11,936 nt of DNA from Deltaproteobacteria bacterium (GCA_011051925.1 DRKE01000029.1:1-11936), one strand, 5' to 3'. Numbered from the stretch's first letter, positions 1 to 7,044 are shown. Made by a program: numbers and translations. Notes: generated from the sequence alone by a model not told the origin.

Positions 1-2
1 GA

Positions 3-53
3 CCGGAAACCGTCGCGTTCCGTCTGGCGAGCGAGGCTGATTCCAGCCCCTGA
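3..53 (+). CDS. Possible 3' end of a truncated plus-strand gene
   Basis: In the third forward frame the window opens with a stop-free stretch translating to PETVAFRLASEADSSP and ending in TGA at 51-53. The codons are mostly C- or G-ending (ACC, GTC, GCG, TTC, CTG, AGC, GAG), like the real genes here. It would be convergent with the PP2C gene that ends at 75, with a hairpin in the 21-base gap. Only 16 residues are visible, so no family can be named and the call may be chance. Confidence 0.27.
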   Translation, partial: PETVAFRLASEADSSP

Positions 54-75
54 ACGGCCCGGGTCGGATCGGGCC
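35..75. terminator. Two hairpins 3' of the PP2C gene, possible bidirectional terminator
   Basis: GGCCCG (56-61) and CGGGCC (70-75) form a perfect 6-bp stem with an 8-base loop, touching the last base of the PP2C stop codon. A second hairpin, GGCTG (35-39) with CAGCC (44-48), follows on the minus strand. Neither is followed by a clear T-run. They could end transcription from both sides or simply protect mRNA 3' ends. Confidence 0.35.
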
Positions 76-1100
76 TAACGCGGGATTCCGTGCCGGGGCG
101 CGTCGGCCGCGTCGATCGCGTCCGCCGCGGCACCAGGTCCGCCCGAGGGTGCCGGCCCCATCGATCCTTCGGGATGCAATCCCCGCCAGACGAGAATCGC
201 GCCGACGATGACGGCAGCGATGGCGAGGCCCGACAGGAGCCGACGGTTCCGTCGGCGCACGCGTCGTCTGTTCTCGATCGCCTGGATGCCGATTTCGGAG
301 ATCTCGACGGGGGCCGTGGCCTCCGGGTCCCCTTCGCTCGCATCGGCGGGAATCGACAGGATCTGGACGGTGATGTTGTCCGGTCCCCCCCGCTCGTTCG
401 CCATCTCGATCAGGCGCTCGACCGCCCTGTCGGGGGATTCCGCCTGGACGACGGCGGCGATCTCCTCGTCCGAGACCATGCCCGTCAATCCATCCGAGCA
501 GAGCACGAAGCGATCGCCCGGCGCGATGTCGACCGACGCGATTTCGACGTCGACCTGGGGAAGCACGCCGACCGATCGGAGGATCTCGTTTCGCCGGGGA
601 TGGGCCGCGGCCTCGTCGGCCGAGATGAGTCCTCGGCGATGCATCTCGGCAACGACGCTATGGTCGGTCGTGAGCGCCTCGAGCCTGCCCTGTCGGTAGC
701 GATAGGCACGGCTGTCGCCGACATGGGCGACGGTTCCGCGCCGACGCTCGTCCATCAGGAAGACCACGAGGGTCGTGCCCATGCCCTCGAGGTCGGGATC
801 CGTCCGGGCGAGTTCGAAGATCCGCGTGTTGGCGATCTCGATGGCGCCGCCGAGCCGCTCGGCGAAGCGCCCGCTGCTCTCCGAGACGAAGAGTTCCCCG
901 ATCGTTTCGACGGCCGTCCGGCTGGCGGTGGCTCCGCCCCGGTGGCCACCCATGCCATCCGCGACGACGAGGAGTGTCGTCCCGTCTTCCCGAACGAAGA
1001 TGTCGCAACTGTCCTCGTTGGCCTGACGGACCTGGCCGATGTCGGATCGGGAGGCGAGCTCGACCTCGGCTTCCGGCTCTTCCGTGGCCTCGCTCTTCAT
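75..1100 (-). CDS. Membrane-anchored PP2C-family Ser/Thr protein phosphatase
   Basis: This 341-residue protein is a PPM/PP2C metal-dependent phosphatase that removes phosphate from Ser/Thr of proteins, usually opposing a Hanks-type kinase. The catalytic domain spans about residues 14-252. Family motifs are in order: VRQANED (24-30) with metal-linked E29/D30, DGMGG (48-52), GMGTTLV (106-112), VGDSRAYR (127-134), DHS (146-148), SDGL (202-205) and GGPDNIT (238-244), so all expected metal-binding Asp residues are present. An Arg-rich stretch (278-287) precedes one transmembrane helix (about 288-305) and a Gly/Ala/Pro-rich tail, so the catalytic domain should face the cytoplasm. The ATG at 1100 has an AGGGA site (1110-1114) 9 bases upstream. 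It resembles PrpC/PstP/Stp1 proteins; the membrane anchor is more like PstP. No partner kinase is in the window, so its substrate is unknown. Confidence 0.93.
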   Translation of the reverse strand: MKSEATEEPEAEVELASRSDIGQVRQANEDSCDIFVREDGTTLLVVADGMGGHRGGATASRTAVETIGELFVSESSGRFAERLGGAIEIANTRIFELARTDPDLEGMGTTLVVFLMDERRRGTVAHVGDSRAYRYRQGRLEALTTDHSVVAEMHRRGLISADEAAAHPRRNEILRSVGVLPQVDVEIASVDIAPGDRFVLCSDGLTGMVSDEEIAAVVQAESPDRAVERLIEMANERGGPDNITVQILSIPADASEGDPEATAPVEISEIGIQAIENRRRVRRRNRRLLSGLAIAAVIVGAILVWRGLHPEGSMGPAPSGGPGAAADAIDAADAPRHGIPR

Positions 1101-1436
1101 CGCGTCATGTCCCTGGTCCGGATGCGCAGGAGCGTGGACTCACGGATCCGGAAGCGCCTCTGGACGAGAATACCGGAACCTCCTCGATTGCGGCCCCGCC
1201 CCGGGCCTCTCCGTCCGGACCTTGCCATGGCCGACTCAGGGGGAATGTATCGCGTCTCGCAGGCGCGTGGCATGCGGAACGGACAGGGGCCGGGCCCCGG
1301 GGCGGAATCGGATTCGGGAAGGGGCGCTGCGCTCCGGGTGGGACGGGGGTGCCCCCGTCCCGTCGGACGGTTCGACAGGCGGACCCGTCCGGGGACGGAC
1401 CCACCTGCGAAAGACGAGCTGAAGGATCGCGTGCGG
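1101..1436. other. Gene-free spacer between histone and PP2C genes
   Basis: I see no credible gene in these 336 bases. Open frames here are Arg/Pro/Gly-rich, lack family motifs and lack good ribosome sites. The spacer holds the PP2C ribosome site (1110-1114), a small inverted repeat GAATC-G-GATTC (1305-1315) and strong hairpins at 1340-1398. The PP2C promoter presumably lies here, but I cannot place it. Confidence 0.6.
1340..1398 (-). terminator. Tandem strong hairpins downstream of the histone gene
   Basis: GGGACGGGGG (1340-1349) and CCCCCGTCCC (1352-1361) are perfect 10-base inverted repeats separated by 2 bases. A second perfect 6-bp hairpin is CCGTCC (1385-1390) with GGACGG (1393-1398). 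Both lie 39-97 bases past the histone stop codon on the transcribed strand. No T-run follows, so this is not a textbook intrinsic terminator. A role as a 3'-end stabiliser, Rho-assisted stop or attenuator ahead of the PP2C gene is inference. Confidence 0.45.
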
Positions 1437-1628
1437 TTAGCTGAAATCGCGATCGAGAACGGTCTTGCGTCCGTCCGCTCGAGCGCTCTCGATGGCCTGA
1501 TCACACATGGAGCGCAGGCGATCCGACAGGACCTGGAGGACACCTGCAGAGGTCTTCATGTCTCCGCTGTTCTTGATGTAGCTCTTGACTTTGGAGGCGA
1601 CGACCAGCACTTCGTTCGAATCCGACAT
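1437..1628 (-). CDS. Bacterial histone-fold protein (single-domain, 63 aa)
   Basis: This predicted DNA-binding protein is a minimal histone fold. Helix 1 is about residues 8-19 (ending KVKSYIKN), loop 1 holds GDMKTS, the long helix 2 runs about 27-52, and loop 2 has GRKTV (53-57) before a very short third helix ending at S63. The R54-K55-T56 motif with D61 five residues after the Thr matches the Arg/Thr-Asp signature of archaeal and bacterial histones. Archaeal histones are near 67-70 residues; the bacterial forms known from Bdellovibrio and Leptospira have a similarly shortened last helix. The reading frame stays open upstream to 1805, but that extension is Pro/Arg/Ser-rich. I chose the ATG at 1628 because GGAAGGA (1640-1646) lies 11 bases upstream and the fold starts there. 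It probably dimerises; whether it wraps, bends or coats DNA cannot be read from sequence. It is divergent from the amidohydrolase gene. Confidence 0.85.
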   Translation of the reverse strand: MSDSNEVLVVASKVKSYIKNSGDMKTSAGVLQVLSDRLRSMCDQAIESARADGRKTVLDRDFS

Positions 1629-1816
1629 CTTTTCAGGCGTCCTTCCGTATGGCGTTTGAAATCGGGACCCGCATCCCTTGTGGAGAAGCCGGGTTTCCGG
1701 TTTCGGTCTAGACGATTTCCCGCTGGGATGTAGCGGATCGTTGAGGGAGAATGCCCAAGATCGACACGAGCGCAACGGCCGGGGCGGGGCTGGACGCGCG
1801 GACATGAGGGAACTGA
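1629..1816. promoter_or_regulatory. Divergent control region between histone and amidohydrolase genes
   Basis: These 188 bases separate two divergent starts and should carry both promoters. The clearest element is a 20-base near-perfect inverted repeat: GAAGCCGG (1685-1692), 4-base spacer GTTT, CCGGTTTC (1697-1704), with one mismatch. It could be an operator, or a hairpin in the histone leader 57-76 bases before its ATG. The ribosome site of the amidohydrolase, GAGGGA (1806-1811), ends the region. I could not assign convincing -35/-10 boxes. Confidence 0.4.
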
Positions 1817-3046
1817 TTGGAATCCCTCGATTTTATTGTCTCCGGGGCGCGGGTCTGGGAGTCGCAGAACGATTCCGTGGGACCGCTCTCGACGACGCTA
1901 CGGGTTCGAGACGGTCGGATCGTCGCGCTGGGGGAAGCGGCGGAAGCCGGTGCCAGGGAGGCCCGTCGGATCGATCTGGGGGGGCGGATCCTCGTCCCCG
2001 GGCTGATCGATGCCCATGTCCATCTCGAACTCGACCCCGCGCTTTCGACGCCGGCGGAACAATCGGCCGTCCCGGAGGCGACGCGCCTCGAGGCGATGGC
2101 ACGCCGTGCGAAAGCCATGCTCTTCGCCGGGATCACGACCACGCGGGACTGCGGCGGCGGGTGCCACCGCGAGCATCGTCTGCGTCGCGAGATCGAGGCC
2201 GGCCTGCGCCCGGGTCCGAGGCTGCTCTGCTGCGGTCAGCCGATCACGACGCCGGGCGGGCATTGCGAGTTCTGGGGGGGCGCCGTGTCGACTCGGATGG
2301 AGGTCGATCGCATGGTCGCCCTCCAGCTCGAAGCGGGCAGCGAATGGATCAAGGTGATGGCGACCGGGGGGGTGATCACGCCGAAGAGCCGGCCCCGCGA
2401 CGTCCAGTTCGACGTCGGTCGCCTGGTCGACATCGTCGGCACCGCGGCGCGGGCGGGATGCCCGGTCGCCGCTCATTGTCACGCAACCCGCGGCATCGCC
2501 GCCGCGCTTCGCGCAGGCGTCCGGACGATCGAGCATGCGTCCTTCGCGGGGAAGGGGGGGTTCGGGACGGAGATCGACGAATCGCTGATCCGCGAGCTGG
2601 GGGCATCCGAGGTCTGGGTATCGCCGACCGTGAACGCCGGCTGGGGCCGTCGGATCCCCGACGATCGTGATGGGCCCAGTCCTTTCTTCGATCGGATGTC
2701 GACCTGTCTCCGGCTCCAGCGCGATCACGGCGTCCGGTTCATCGCCTCGACGGATGCGGGGATTCCCGGTGTCGCCCATGACGATCTGGTCTCCGGGCTG
2801 CTGGCCTTCGAACGTTATGCTGGACTCCGTCCGGTCGACGTCCTGCGAGCCGCCACTTCGGAGGCGGCCACGGCTCTCGATGTCGGGGATCGGACGGGTC
2901 GGATCGCGCCGGGGCTTTCGGCGGATTTCCTGGTGCTCGAGGCCAATCCGCTCGAGGACCTTTCCGTCCTGCGTGATCCCGAGTTCGTCGTCTTCCGGGG
3001 GCGCTTCTTCGATCGCGAGATGCGGGAAGGGGGACAGGCGGAATGA
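1817..3046 (+). CDS. Metal-dependent amidohydrolase (imidazolonepropionase/prolidase-like)
   Basis: This 409-residue protein belongs to the amidohydrolase superfamily, in the group annotated as imidazolonepropionase-like or Xaa-Pro dipeptidase-like enzymes. A small beta-sandwich segment (1-60) leads into the TIM barrel. Metal-site residues are visible: HxH at H67/H69 in DAHVHLELD, a likely carboxylated bridging Lys K179 in WIKVMATGG, H220 (AAHCHA), H240 (TIEHASF) and D313 (STDAG). The C-terminal GLSADFLVLEANPLED closes the sandwich, as is usual. There is no signal peptide, so it is probably cytoplasmic. The start is TTG at 1817: an in-frame TGA lies immediately upstream (1814-1816) and GAGGGA sits 5 bases before it. 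Its TGA overlaps the gluQ ATG in ATGA, so the two are co-translated. The family hydrolyses cyclic amides, N-acyl amino acids or X-Pro/X-Arg dipeptides; the actual substrate cannot be inferred. Confidence 0.9.
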   Translation: MESLDFIVSGARVWESQNDSVGPLSTTLRVRDGRIVALGEAAEAGAREARRIDLGGRILVPGLIDAHVHLELDPALSTPAEQSAVPEATRLEAMARRAKAMLFAGITTTRDCGGGCHREHRLRREIEAGLRPGPRLLCCGQPITTPGGHCEFWGGAVSTRMEVDRMVALQLEAGSEWIKVMATGGVITPKSRPRDVQFDVGRLVDIVGTAARAGCPVAAHCHATRGIAAALRAGVRTIEHASFAGKGGFGTEIDESLIRELGASEVWVSPTVNAGWGRRIPDDRDGPSPFFDRMSTCLRLQRDHGVRFIASTDAGIPGVAHDDLVSGLLAFERYAGLRPVDVLRAATSEAATALDVGDRTGRIAPGLSADFLVLEANPLEDLSVLRDPEFVVFRGRFFDREMREGGQAE

Positions 3047-4041
3047 GCGCGTGCGGCCGCTTCGCACCTTCCACGACGGGTCGGGCCCACCCCGGGACGC
3101 TGCTCGCTGCGCTTCTGTGTTGGCTCGATGCCCGTTCGTCCGGAGCCCGGGTCCTGCTTCGACTCGAGGATCTCGATCGCGAACGGACGAAGCCGGGTCA
3201 CGTCGAGGCCATGGAACGCGACCTCGACTGGTTCGGACTCGACTGGGACGGCCGATCACGCCAGTCGGAGAATCGCGAGCGCCATGAGGAGATCCTCGAG
3301 CGTCTCGTCCGGGAAGGGCGGGTCTATGCCTGCGATTGCAGCCGTACCCGGATCCGGATGGCCGGTCGCCGCGCGCCCGATGGCGGTTTCGCCTATCCCG
3401 GAACCTGTCGGTCGCAAGTCGTCTCCCCCGATCGGTGGCGTGGCTGCGAACGGCCGCTGCGCCTCCGGATTGAGTCCCGGGAGATCGAGTGGAGCGACGA
3501 GAACGGGTCGACTCTCTCGGGAGATCCGGTGCGACTCTTCGGAGACCCGATCCTGCGGCGTCGGGACGGAGCCATCGCCTATCATCTCGCGACGGTTCTC
3601 GATGACGCGGCGGCCGGAGTCGATCGGGTGGTCCGCGGTCGGGATCTCATGCCGGTCACGATTCTGCAGATCGCGCTCCAGCAGGATCTCGGTCTCGCTC
3701 GACCCGCCTATCGGCATCATTGCCTCTTCCTGGAGAAGGCCGAAGCGGGATCGGACGCGGATGGCCAGACGAAACTCTCGAAGCTGCATGGGGCGGTGGA
3801 CGTCGCGGCGCTTCGGGAACGCTACGAGGCGGAGGCGCTCTGCGGGGCGCTGGCGTCTTTCGTCGGTCTGGTTCCTGCCGGCACGGTCTGTCGACCGCGC
3901 GATCTGATCGCGGATTTCGATTGGTCGCGCGTGTCGAAAGAGGATGTCGTGCTCGCATGGGACGCCCGTGACGGGCTGCGGCGCGAACGCGCCTGCGAAG
4001 GCGAAGCGGGCGCAGGCGGAGCGGGGATCAGGCGAGGATGA
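3043..4041 (+). CDS. gluQ: Glutamyl-Q tRNA(Asp) synthetase
   Basis: This 332-residue GluRS paralogue lacks the anticodon-binding domain. The family activates glutamate and attaches it to queuosine at position 34 of tRNA(Asp). The nucleotide-binding HIGH-type motif is in FAPSTTGRAHPGTL (7-20, H16), followed by LRLEDLDRERTKPG (39-52). A zinc-site pattern CDC (C97/C99)...Y118...C122 is the GluQ hallmark. VVRGRDL (196-202) and the KMSKS equivalent TKLSKLHG (243-250) are present. Family members are usually near 300 residues; the excess is a Glu/Ala/Gly/Arg-rich tail (about 314-332). Translation starts in the ATGA overlap with the amidohydrolase stop, with GGGGGA (3029-3034) 8 bases upstream. Its 3' end overlaps the convergent metallophosphoesterase by 14 bases. 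In many proteobacteria gluQ follows dksA; here dksA is absent from the window. Presence of the gene implies the host makes queuosine. Confidence 0.94.
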   Translation: MSACGRFAPSTTGRAHPGTLLAALLCWLDARSSGARVLLRLEDLDRERTKPGHVEAMERDLDWFGLDWDGRSRQSENRERHEEILERLVREGRVYACDCSRTRIRMAGRRAPDGGFAYPGTCRSQVVSPDRWRGCERPLRLRIESREIEWSDENGSTLSGDPVRLFGDPILRRRDGAIAYHLATVLDDAAAGVDRVVRGRDLMPVTILQIALQQDLGLARPAYRHHCLFLEKAEAGSDADGQTKLSKLHGAVDVAALRERYEAEALCGALASFVGLVPAGTVCRPRDLIADFDWSRVSKEDVVLAWDARDGLRRERACEGEAGAGGAGIRRG

Positions 4042-5302
4042 TCTCGAGCACCGAGAACTCGGCGGGTACGCCGACACGGAGGGGGAAGCCGTAGAATCCC
4101 GTTCCGCGATGGACATAGAGCCGGCTGGCGCCCCGGGCGAAGAGCCCCTGATCAGGCCAGCGCGTGCCCGAAAGAACCGTCCAATCGATTCCGAGAGAGA
4201 CGAGACCGACCTGACCGCCGTGGGTATGTCCCGAAAGGACGAGATCGACCTCGTCCTCGGGCAGTGCGTGGAAGGCCGCCGGGTCGTGGAGCAGTAGCAG
4301 TCGCAGATGGTCCATTCGTCGGGGAAACCGTTCGAGCAGGGCTGCGAGATGTTTCCGCCGATCGCGATGGACATAGTCCGCTCCGATCACCTGGACCCGG
4401 CCGGCGGGTGTTCCGAAACAGAGTTCGTCATCGATCAGGAGCGGAATGCCGATGGCCTTCATCGCTTCGCGGACATGGTCGGGCGCTTCGTGATCGTGGT
4501 TGCCGAAGATGGCGACACATCGATTGGCGATGGGCCGGAGGGGAGCGAGCGCTTCCTGGAGGCAGCCCGGGGACCCCATGCTTTCCATCGTCAGGAAATC
4601 CCCGGTCAGGGCGACGAGGTCGGGATCGCGATCGACGAGTCGCTCGATCTGCCTGCGGAGTCTCGAGACGCTCTTCCAGGGACCGAGGTGGGTATCCGAG
4701 AGTTGGACGATGCGCAGGGGACGTTCGACGAGGGGTTTCGGTTCGGCGCCCCGGAAGCGTTCGACCGGAACGCGGCGGATCTCGGGCGGGCCCTCCCGGG
4801 AGAGCCGGAAGCGGACGGTTTCGGAGCGGGTCGACATGGAGGTCGCGATCGAGATCGCCGCGACGAAGAGGGGCAGCGCTTCGACGAGGGTCCAGCCCGG
4901 CAGGATTCCGGTCCAGCCGAAGGCCTGGAAAGCCAACCGGAGGGGGAAGAGAAGCAGGAGCCAGGGGCCCGATAGCATGCCCCCGGCGATGAAGGTCTGG
5001 GCGGGAACGGAAACCAGCCAGCGGAACACGCTGCCACGCATCCGTGCATGGACGAGATGGGCGAACTGGATCGTGGCCGCGACCATCGAGTAGAGAAAGA
5101 GGAGGTCGAGTGCGAACGCGACTCCGGGAGCCGCGAGATCACGCAATCGCGAATGCAGGACGAGCGCGCCAGGCAGGGAGAAGGTCAGGATGATGGCGGC
5201 AAAGGTCGCATAGAACCGTCCGCGTCGGATCGCGGCATAGAGCGGAATGCCCATCCACGTCGCGAAGGCGAGAGCCTGGAAGATTTGTGGCGCGTCGATC
5301 AC
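4028..5302 (-). CDS. Integral-membrane calcineurin-like metallophosphoesterase (YkuE/YaeI type)
   Basis: The 424-residue protein has an N-terminal membrane region (about 8-155, four to five hydrophobic helices) and a C-terminal two-metal phosphoesterase domain. Catalytic motifs are complete: DTH (D203/H205 in LSDTHLG), GD (D235 in LTGDF), GNHD (267-270), H339 in LLLHDP, and GHTHGG (358-363). The family hydrolyses phosphate mono- or diesters, and membrane forms have been linked to envelope or lipid phosphates; the substrate here is unknown. The frame is open up to an ATG-like codon at 5392, but the extension lies inside the tpm gene and is Arg/Ser-rich. I prefer GTG at 5302, whose GTGA overlaps the tpm stop by 4 bases, typical of coupling in this cluster. 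No strong ribosome site is seen, which fits coupling. It is the last gene of the minus-strand cluster and converges on gluQ. Confidence 0.9.
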   Translation of the reverse strand: MIDAPQIFQALAFATWMGIPLYAAIRRGRFYATFAAIILTFSLPGALVLHSRLRDLAAPGVAFALDLLFLYSMVAATIQFAHLVHARMRGSVFRWLVSVPAQTFIAGGMLSGPWLLLLFPLRLAFQAFGWTGILPGWTLVEALPLFVAAISIATSMSTRSETVRFRLSREGPPEIRRVPVERFRGAEPKPLVERPLRIVQLSDTHLGPWKSVSRLRRQIERLVDRDPDLVALTGDFLTMESMGSPGCLQEALAPLRPIANRCVAIFGNHDHEAPDHVREAMKAIGIPLLIDDELCFGTPAGRVQVIGADYVHRDRRKHLAALLERFPRRMDHLRLLLLHDPAAFHALPEDEVDLVLSGHTHGGQVGLVSLGIDWTVLSGTRWPDQGLFARGASRLYVHRGTGFYGFPLRVGVPAEFSVLEIILA

Positions 5303-5967
5303 GAGGTCCGGGATCCGCGGTCGAGACGGAAGACATGATCGCGCCGGACGTCGAGCCCGCGCTCGCGAAAGTGCGGCGAGGCTTCGAGCCAACCACTCGA
5401 CCAGAGGGGATCGACCTCGAATTCGCCGCCATAGAGCGCCTCGACTTCTGCGGGTGGGACCGAATGCGGCGGCCCCGGCATCTTCGACTGATCATATTCG
5501 ACCGTGATCAGCAGGATCGTGACGCGTTCGGGCAGGATCCGAGCCAGATGATCGACATAACGTCGCCGGAGATCCGGAGGCAGCGCGACGAGCGCGCCGC
5601 GATCGTAGCAGCCCCGGACCGCGTGGAGATCCTCCTTCTCGAGGTCGAATAGATCGCCGCAGCGAAGGTCGAAACCTCCGGCCGAGAACCGTTCGAGGGG
5701 GCCCGCCCGCGTGGTTGCAGGCTTCAATCCGGCCTCTTCGAAGAAACTCCGGATCGCGATCGGGGAAAGATCGATTCCGATCACCGGATGTCCCCGCTCC
5801 CGGAGCCAACGCATGTCGAGGCTTTTCCCGCAGAGGGGAACGAAGACCGTGGCCAGCCTCTCGATGTCCAGACCCGGCCAATGGCGTATGAGGTGCGCGT
5901 TCGCCTCTTCGTTGTGGAAGCCGATCTGGCCCTTCTTCCATCGTTCGTGCCAGAAGTCTGCTTTCAA
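5299..5967 (-). CDS. tpm: Thiopurine S-methyltransferase family enzyme
   Basis: The 222-residue protein is a SAM-dependent methyltransferase of the TPMT family, close to the usual bacterial length of about 215-220. Diagnostic pieces are FWHERW (5-10), GFHNEE (16-21), VPLCGKSLDM (43-52, SAM-binding motif I of this family), VIGIDLSPIA (62-71), GDLFDL (104-109), YDRGALVALP (121-130) and MPGPPHSV (163-170). Human TPMT methylates thiopurines; characterised bacterial homologues methylate selenium or tellurium compounds, so chalcogen detoxification is a reasonable guess, not a demonstrated role. The start is TTG at 5967 with GGAG (5973-5976) 5 bases upstream; an ATG just upstream (5978) reaches TGA after four codons in another frame. 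A 105-base gap with a hairpin separates it from qor, and its stop overlaps the next gene in GTGA. The product SAH could be cleared by AhcY from the same cluster. Confidence 0.93.
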   Translation of the reverse strand: MKADFWHERWKKGQIGFHNEEANAHLIRHWPGLDIERLATVFVPLCGKSLDMRWLRERGHPVIGIDLSPIAIRSFFEEAGLKPATTRAGPLERFSAGGFDLRCGDLFDLEKEDLHAVRGCYDRGALVALPPDLRRRYVDHLARILPERVTILLITVEYDQSKMPGPPHSVPPAEVEALYGGEFEVDPLWSSGWLEASPHFRERGLDVRRDHVFRLDRGSRTS

Positions 5968-6028
5968 GGGGGCTCCATTCCGCGGGCGCGACGTCGGGGC
6001 TTCGGGTTGTCGGAAATCCGCTCGCTGG

Positions 6029-6056
6029 GTCGGGCCGATCGGTTCCGATGCCCGAC
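6029..6056 (-). terminator. Large two-part hairpin between qor and tpm
   Basis: GTCGGGC (6029-6035) pairs with GCCCGAC (6050-6056), and inside it ATCGG (6038-6042) pairs with CCGAT (6045-6049) around a TT loop. This gives 12 base pairs broken only by a CG bulge. It starts 17 bases past the qor stop and ends 62 bases before the tpm start. There is no T-run after it, so it may be an attenuator, processing site or mRNA stabiliser rather than a strict terminator. Confidence 0.45.
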
Positions 6057-6072
6057 GGGATCCGGATCCGGT

Positions 6073-7044
6073 TCAGTCGGGCAGGATCAGGAGTTTCCCG
6101 ATCGTTCCTCGCCCTTCGAGGTCGAGATGGGCGCGAGTCGCATCCGCCAGGTCGTAGCGGCCTCCGATCCGCTGGACGAGCGTCCCTTTTTCGAGGGCTT
6201 CGTAGATCGCGTTCGCCCGCAGGTCGAGGGACTCGCGATCCGCCACGTAATGGGCCAGCGATGGGCGCGTGATGAAAAGGGAGCCAGCGGTGTTCAATCG
6301 CCCCAGGTCGAAGGGGGGGACGGGGCCGCTCGCCTGTCCGAAAAGACAGAGCAGGCCCCGCGGACGCAGGGATCCGAGACTGCCTTCGAAGGTCGCCTGT
6401 CCGACCGAATCGTAGACGACATCGACTCCGCGACCGTCGCTCCATTCCCGGGTCCGGGCCTGGAAATCCTCGTCACGATAGAGGATGACTTCGTCGGCGC
6501 CCGACTCCCGCGCGAGTCGGGCCTTCTCTTCGTTTCCACAGGTCGCGATCACGCGGGCCCCCGCCTGCTTCAGGAGCTGGACGAGCAGCCCGCCCGTTCC
6601 TCCGGCCGCCGCGTGGACGAGGGCGCGATCGCCCGGCCGCGTCTCCCGGACGCCGTGGACCAGATAGTGGGCCGTCATGCCCTGCAGAAGGGTCGCCGCG
6701 GCGAGTTCGGAGGAGAGCCCGGCGGGAAGGCGGACGAGCCCGTCGGCGGGTGCGAGGGCGAATTCCGCATAGGCCCCCGGCACGCCGGTCCAGGCGACGC
6801 GATCGCCCGGCGCGAAGTCGTCGACCCCCTCGCCGACCGCGTCGACCCTGCCCGCGGCTTCGACGCCGGGGACGAAGGGCAGGGGAACGGGATAGAGACC
6901 GCTTCGATGATAGGTGTCGATATAGTTGATGCCCGCGGCTTCGATTCGAACGCGAACCTGACCGGGGCCGGGCGATGGTTTCTCGATTTCGACGAGGGAC
7001 ATCTTCTCGGGGCCCCCGACTTCCTGGATCTGGATCGCTTTCAT
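6073..7044 (-). CDS. qor: NADPH:quinone oxidoreductase-like zinc-independent MDR enzyme
   Basis: The 323-residue protein is a medium-chain dehydrogenase/reductase of the quinone oxidoreductase (Qor, zeta-crystallin) group, which reduces quinones or related enones with NADPH in the cytoplasm. The GroES-like domain has the family signature GINYIDTYHRSGLYP (38-52) and FVPGVEAAGRV (57-67). The Rossmann domain has HAAAGGTGGLLVQLLK (144-159), then FGQASGPVPPFDLGRLN (235-251) and the terminal GKLLILPD. The Cys/His ligands of zinc alcohol dehydrogenases are missing, as expected of Qor. Length matches E. coli Qor (327). ATG at 7044 overlaps the upstream methyltransferase stop in ATGA, and GGAAGG (7055-7060) lies 10 bases upstream. 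Substrate preference cannot be read from sequence; the symbol reflects similarity only. Confidence 0.92.
   Translation of the reverse strand: MKAIQIQEVGGPEKMSLVEIEKPSPGPGQVRVRIEAAGINYIDTYHRSGLYPVPLPFVPGVEAAGRVDAVGEGVDDFAPGDRVAWTGVPGAYAEFALAPADGLVRLPAGLSSELAAATLLQGMTAHYLVHGVRETRPGDRALVHAAAGGTGGLLVQLLKQAGARVIATCGNEEKARLARESGADEVILYRDEDFQARTREWSDGRGVDVVYDSVGQATFEGSLGSLRPRGLLCLFGQASGPVPPFDLGRLNTAGSLFITRPSLAHYVADRESLDLRANAIYEALEKGTLVQRIGGRYDLADATRAHLDLEGRGTIGKLLILPD

Noticed and set aside
1614..1623. GTTCGAATCC, like a tRNA T-loop
   Set aside because: It lies inside the histone coding sequence and no acceptor, D or anticodon arms can be built around it.
90..1733. 547-codon plus-strand open frame over the PP2C and histone genes
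   Set aside because: It is the antisense of two recognised genes, Arg/Asp-rich with no domain, typical of shadow frames in GC-rich DNA.
1629..1805. N-terminal extension of the histone frame to 1805
   Set aside because: The extension is Pro/Arg/Ser-rich, unlike histones, while ATG 1628 has a ribosome site and begins just before helix 1.
1898..3259. 453-codon minus-strand open frame over the amidohydrolase and gluQ
   Set aside because: It is antisense to two genes with complete catalytic motifs, and has none of its own.
3970..4024. GCG/GGCGAA short repeats at the 3' end of gluQ
   Set aside because: They are imprecise, explained by a Glu/Ala/Gly/Arg-rich tail, and do not form a true repeat array.
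5303..5392. Longer start for the metallophosphoesterase
   Set aside because: The extra 30 residues overlap tpm and are Arg/Ser-rich; GTG 5302 gives the GTGA overlap seen in the rest of the cluster.
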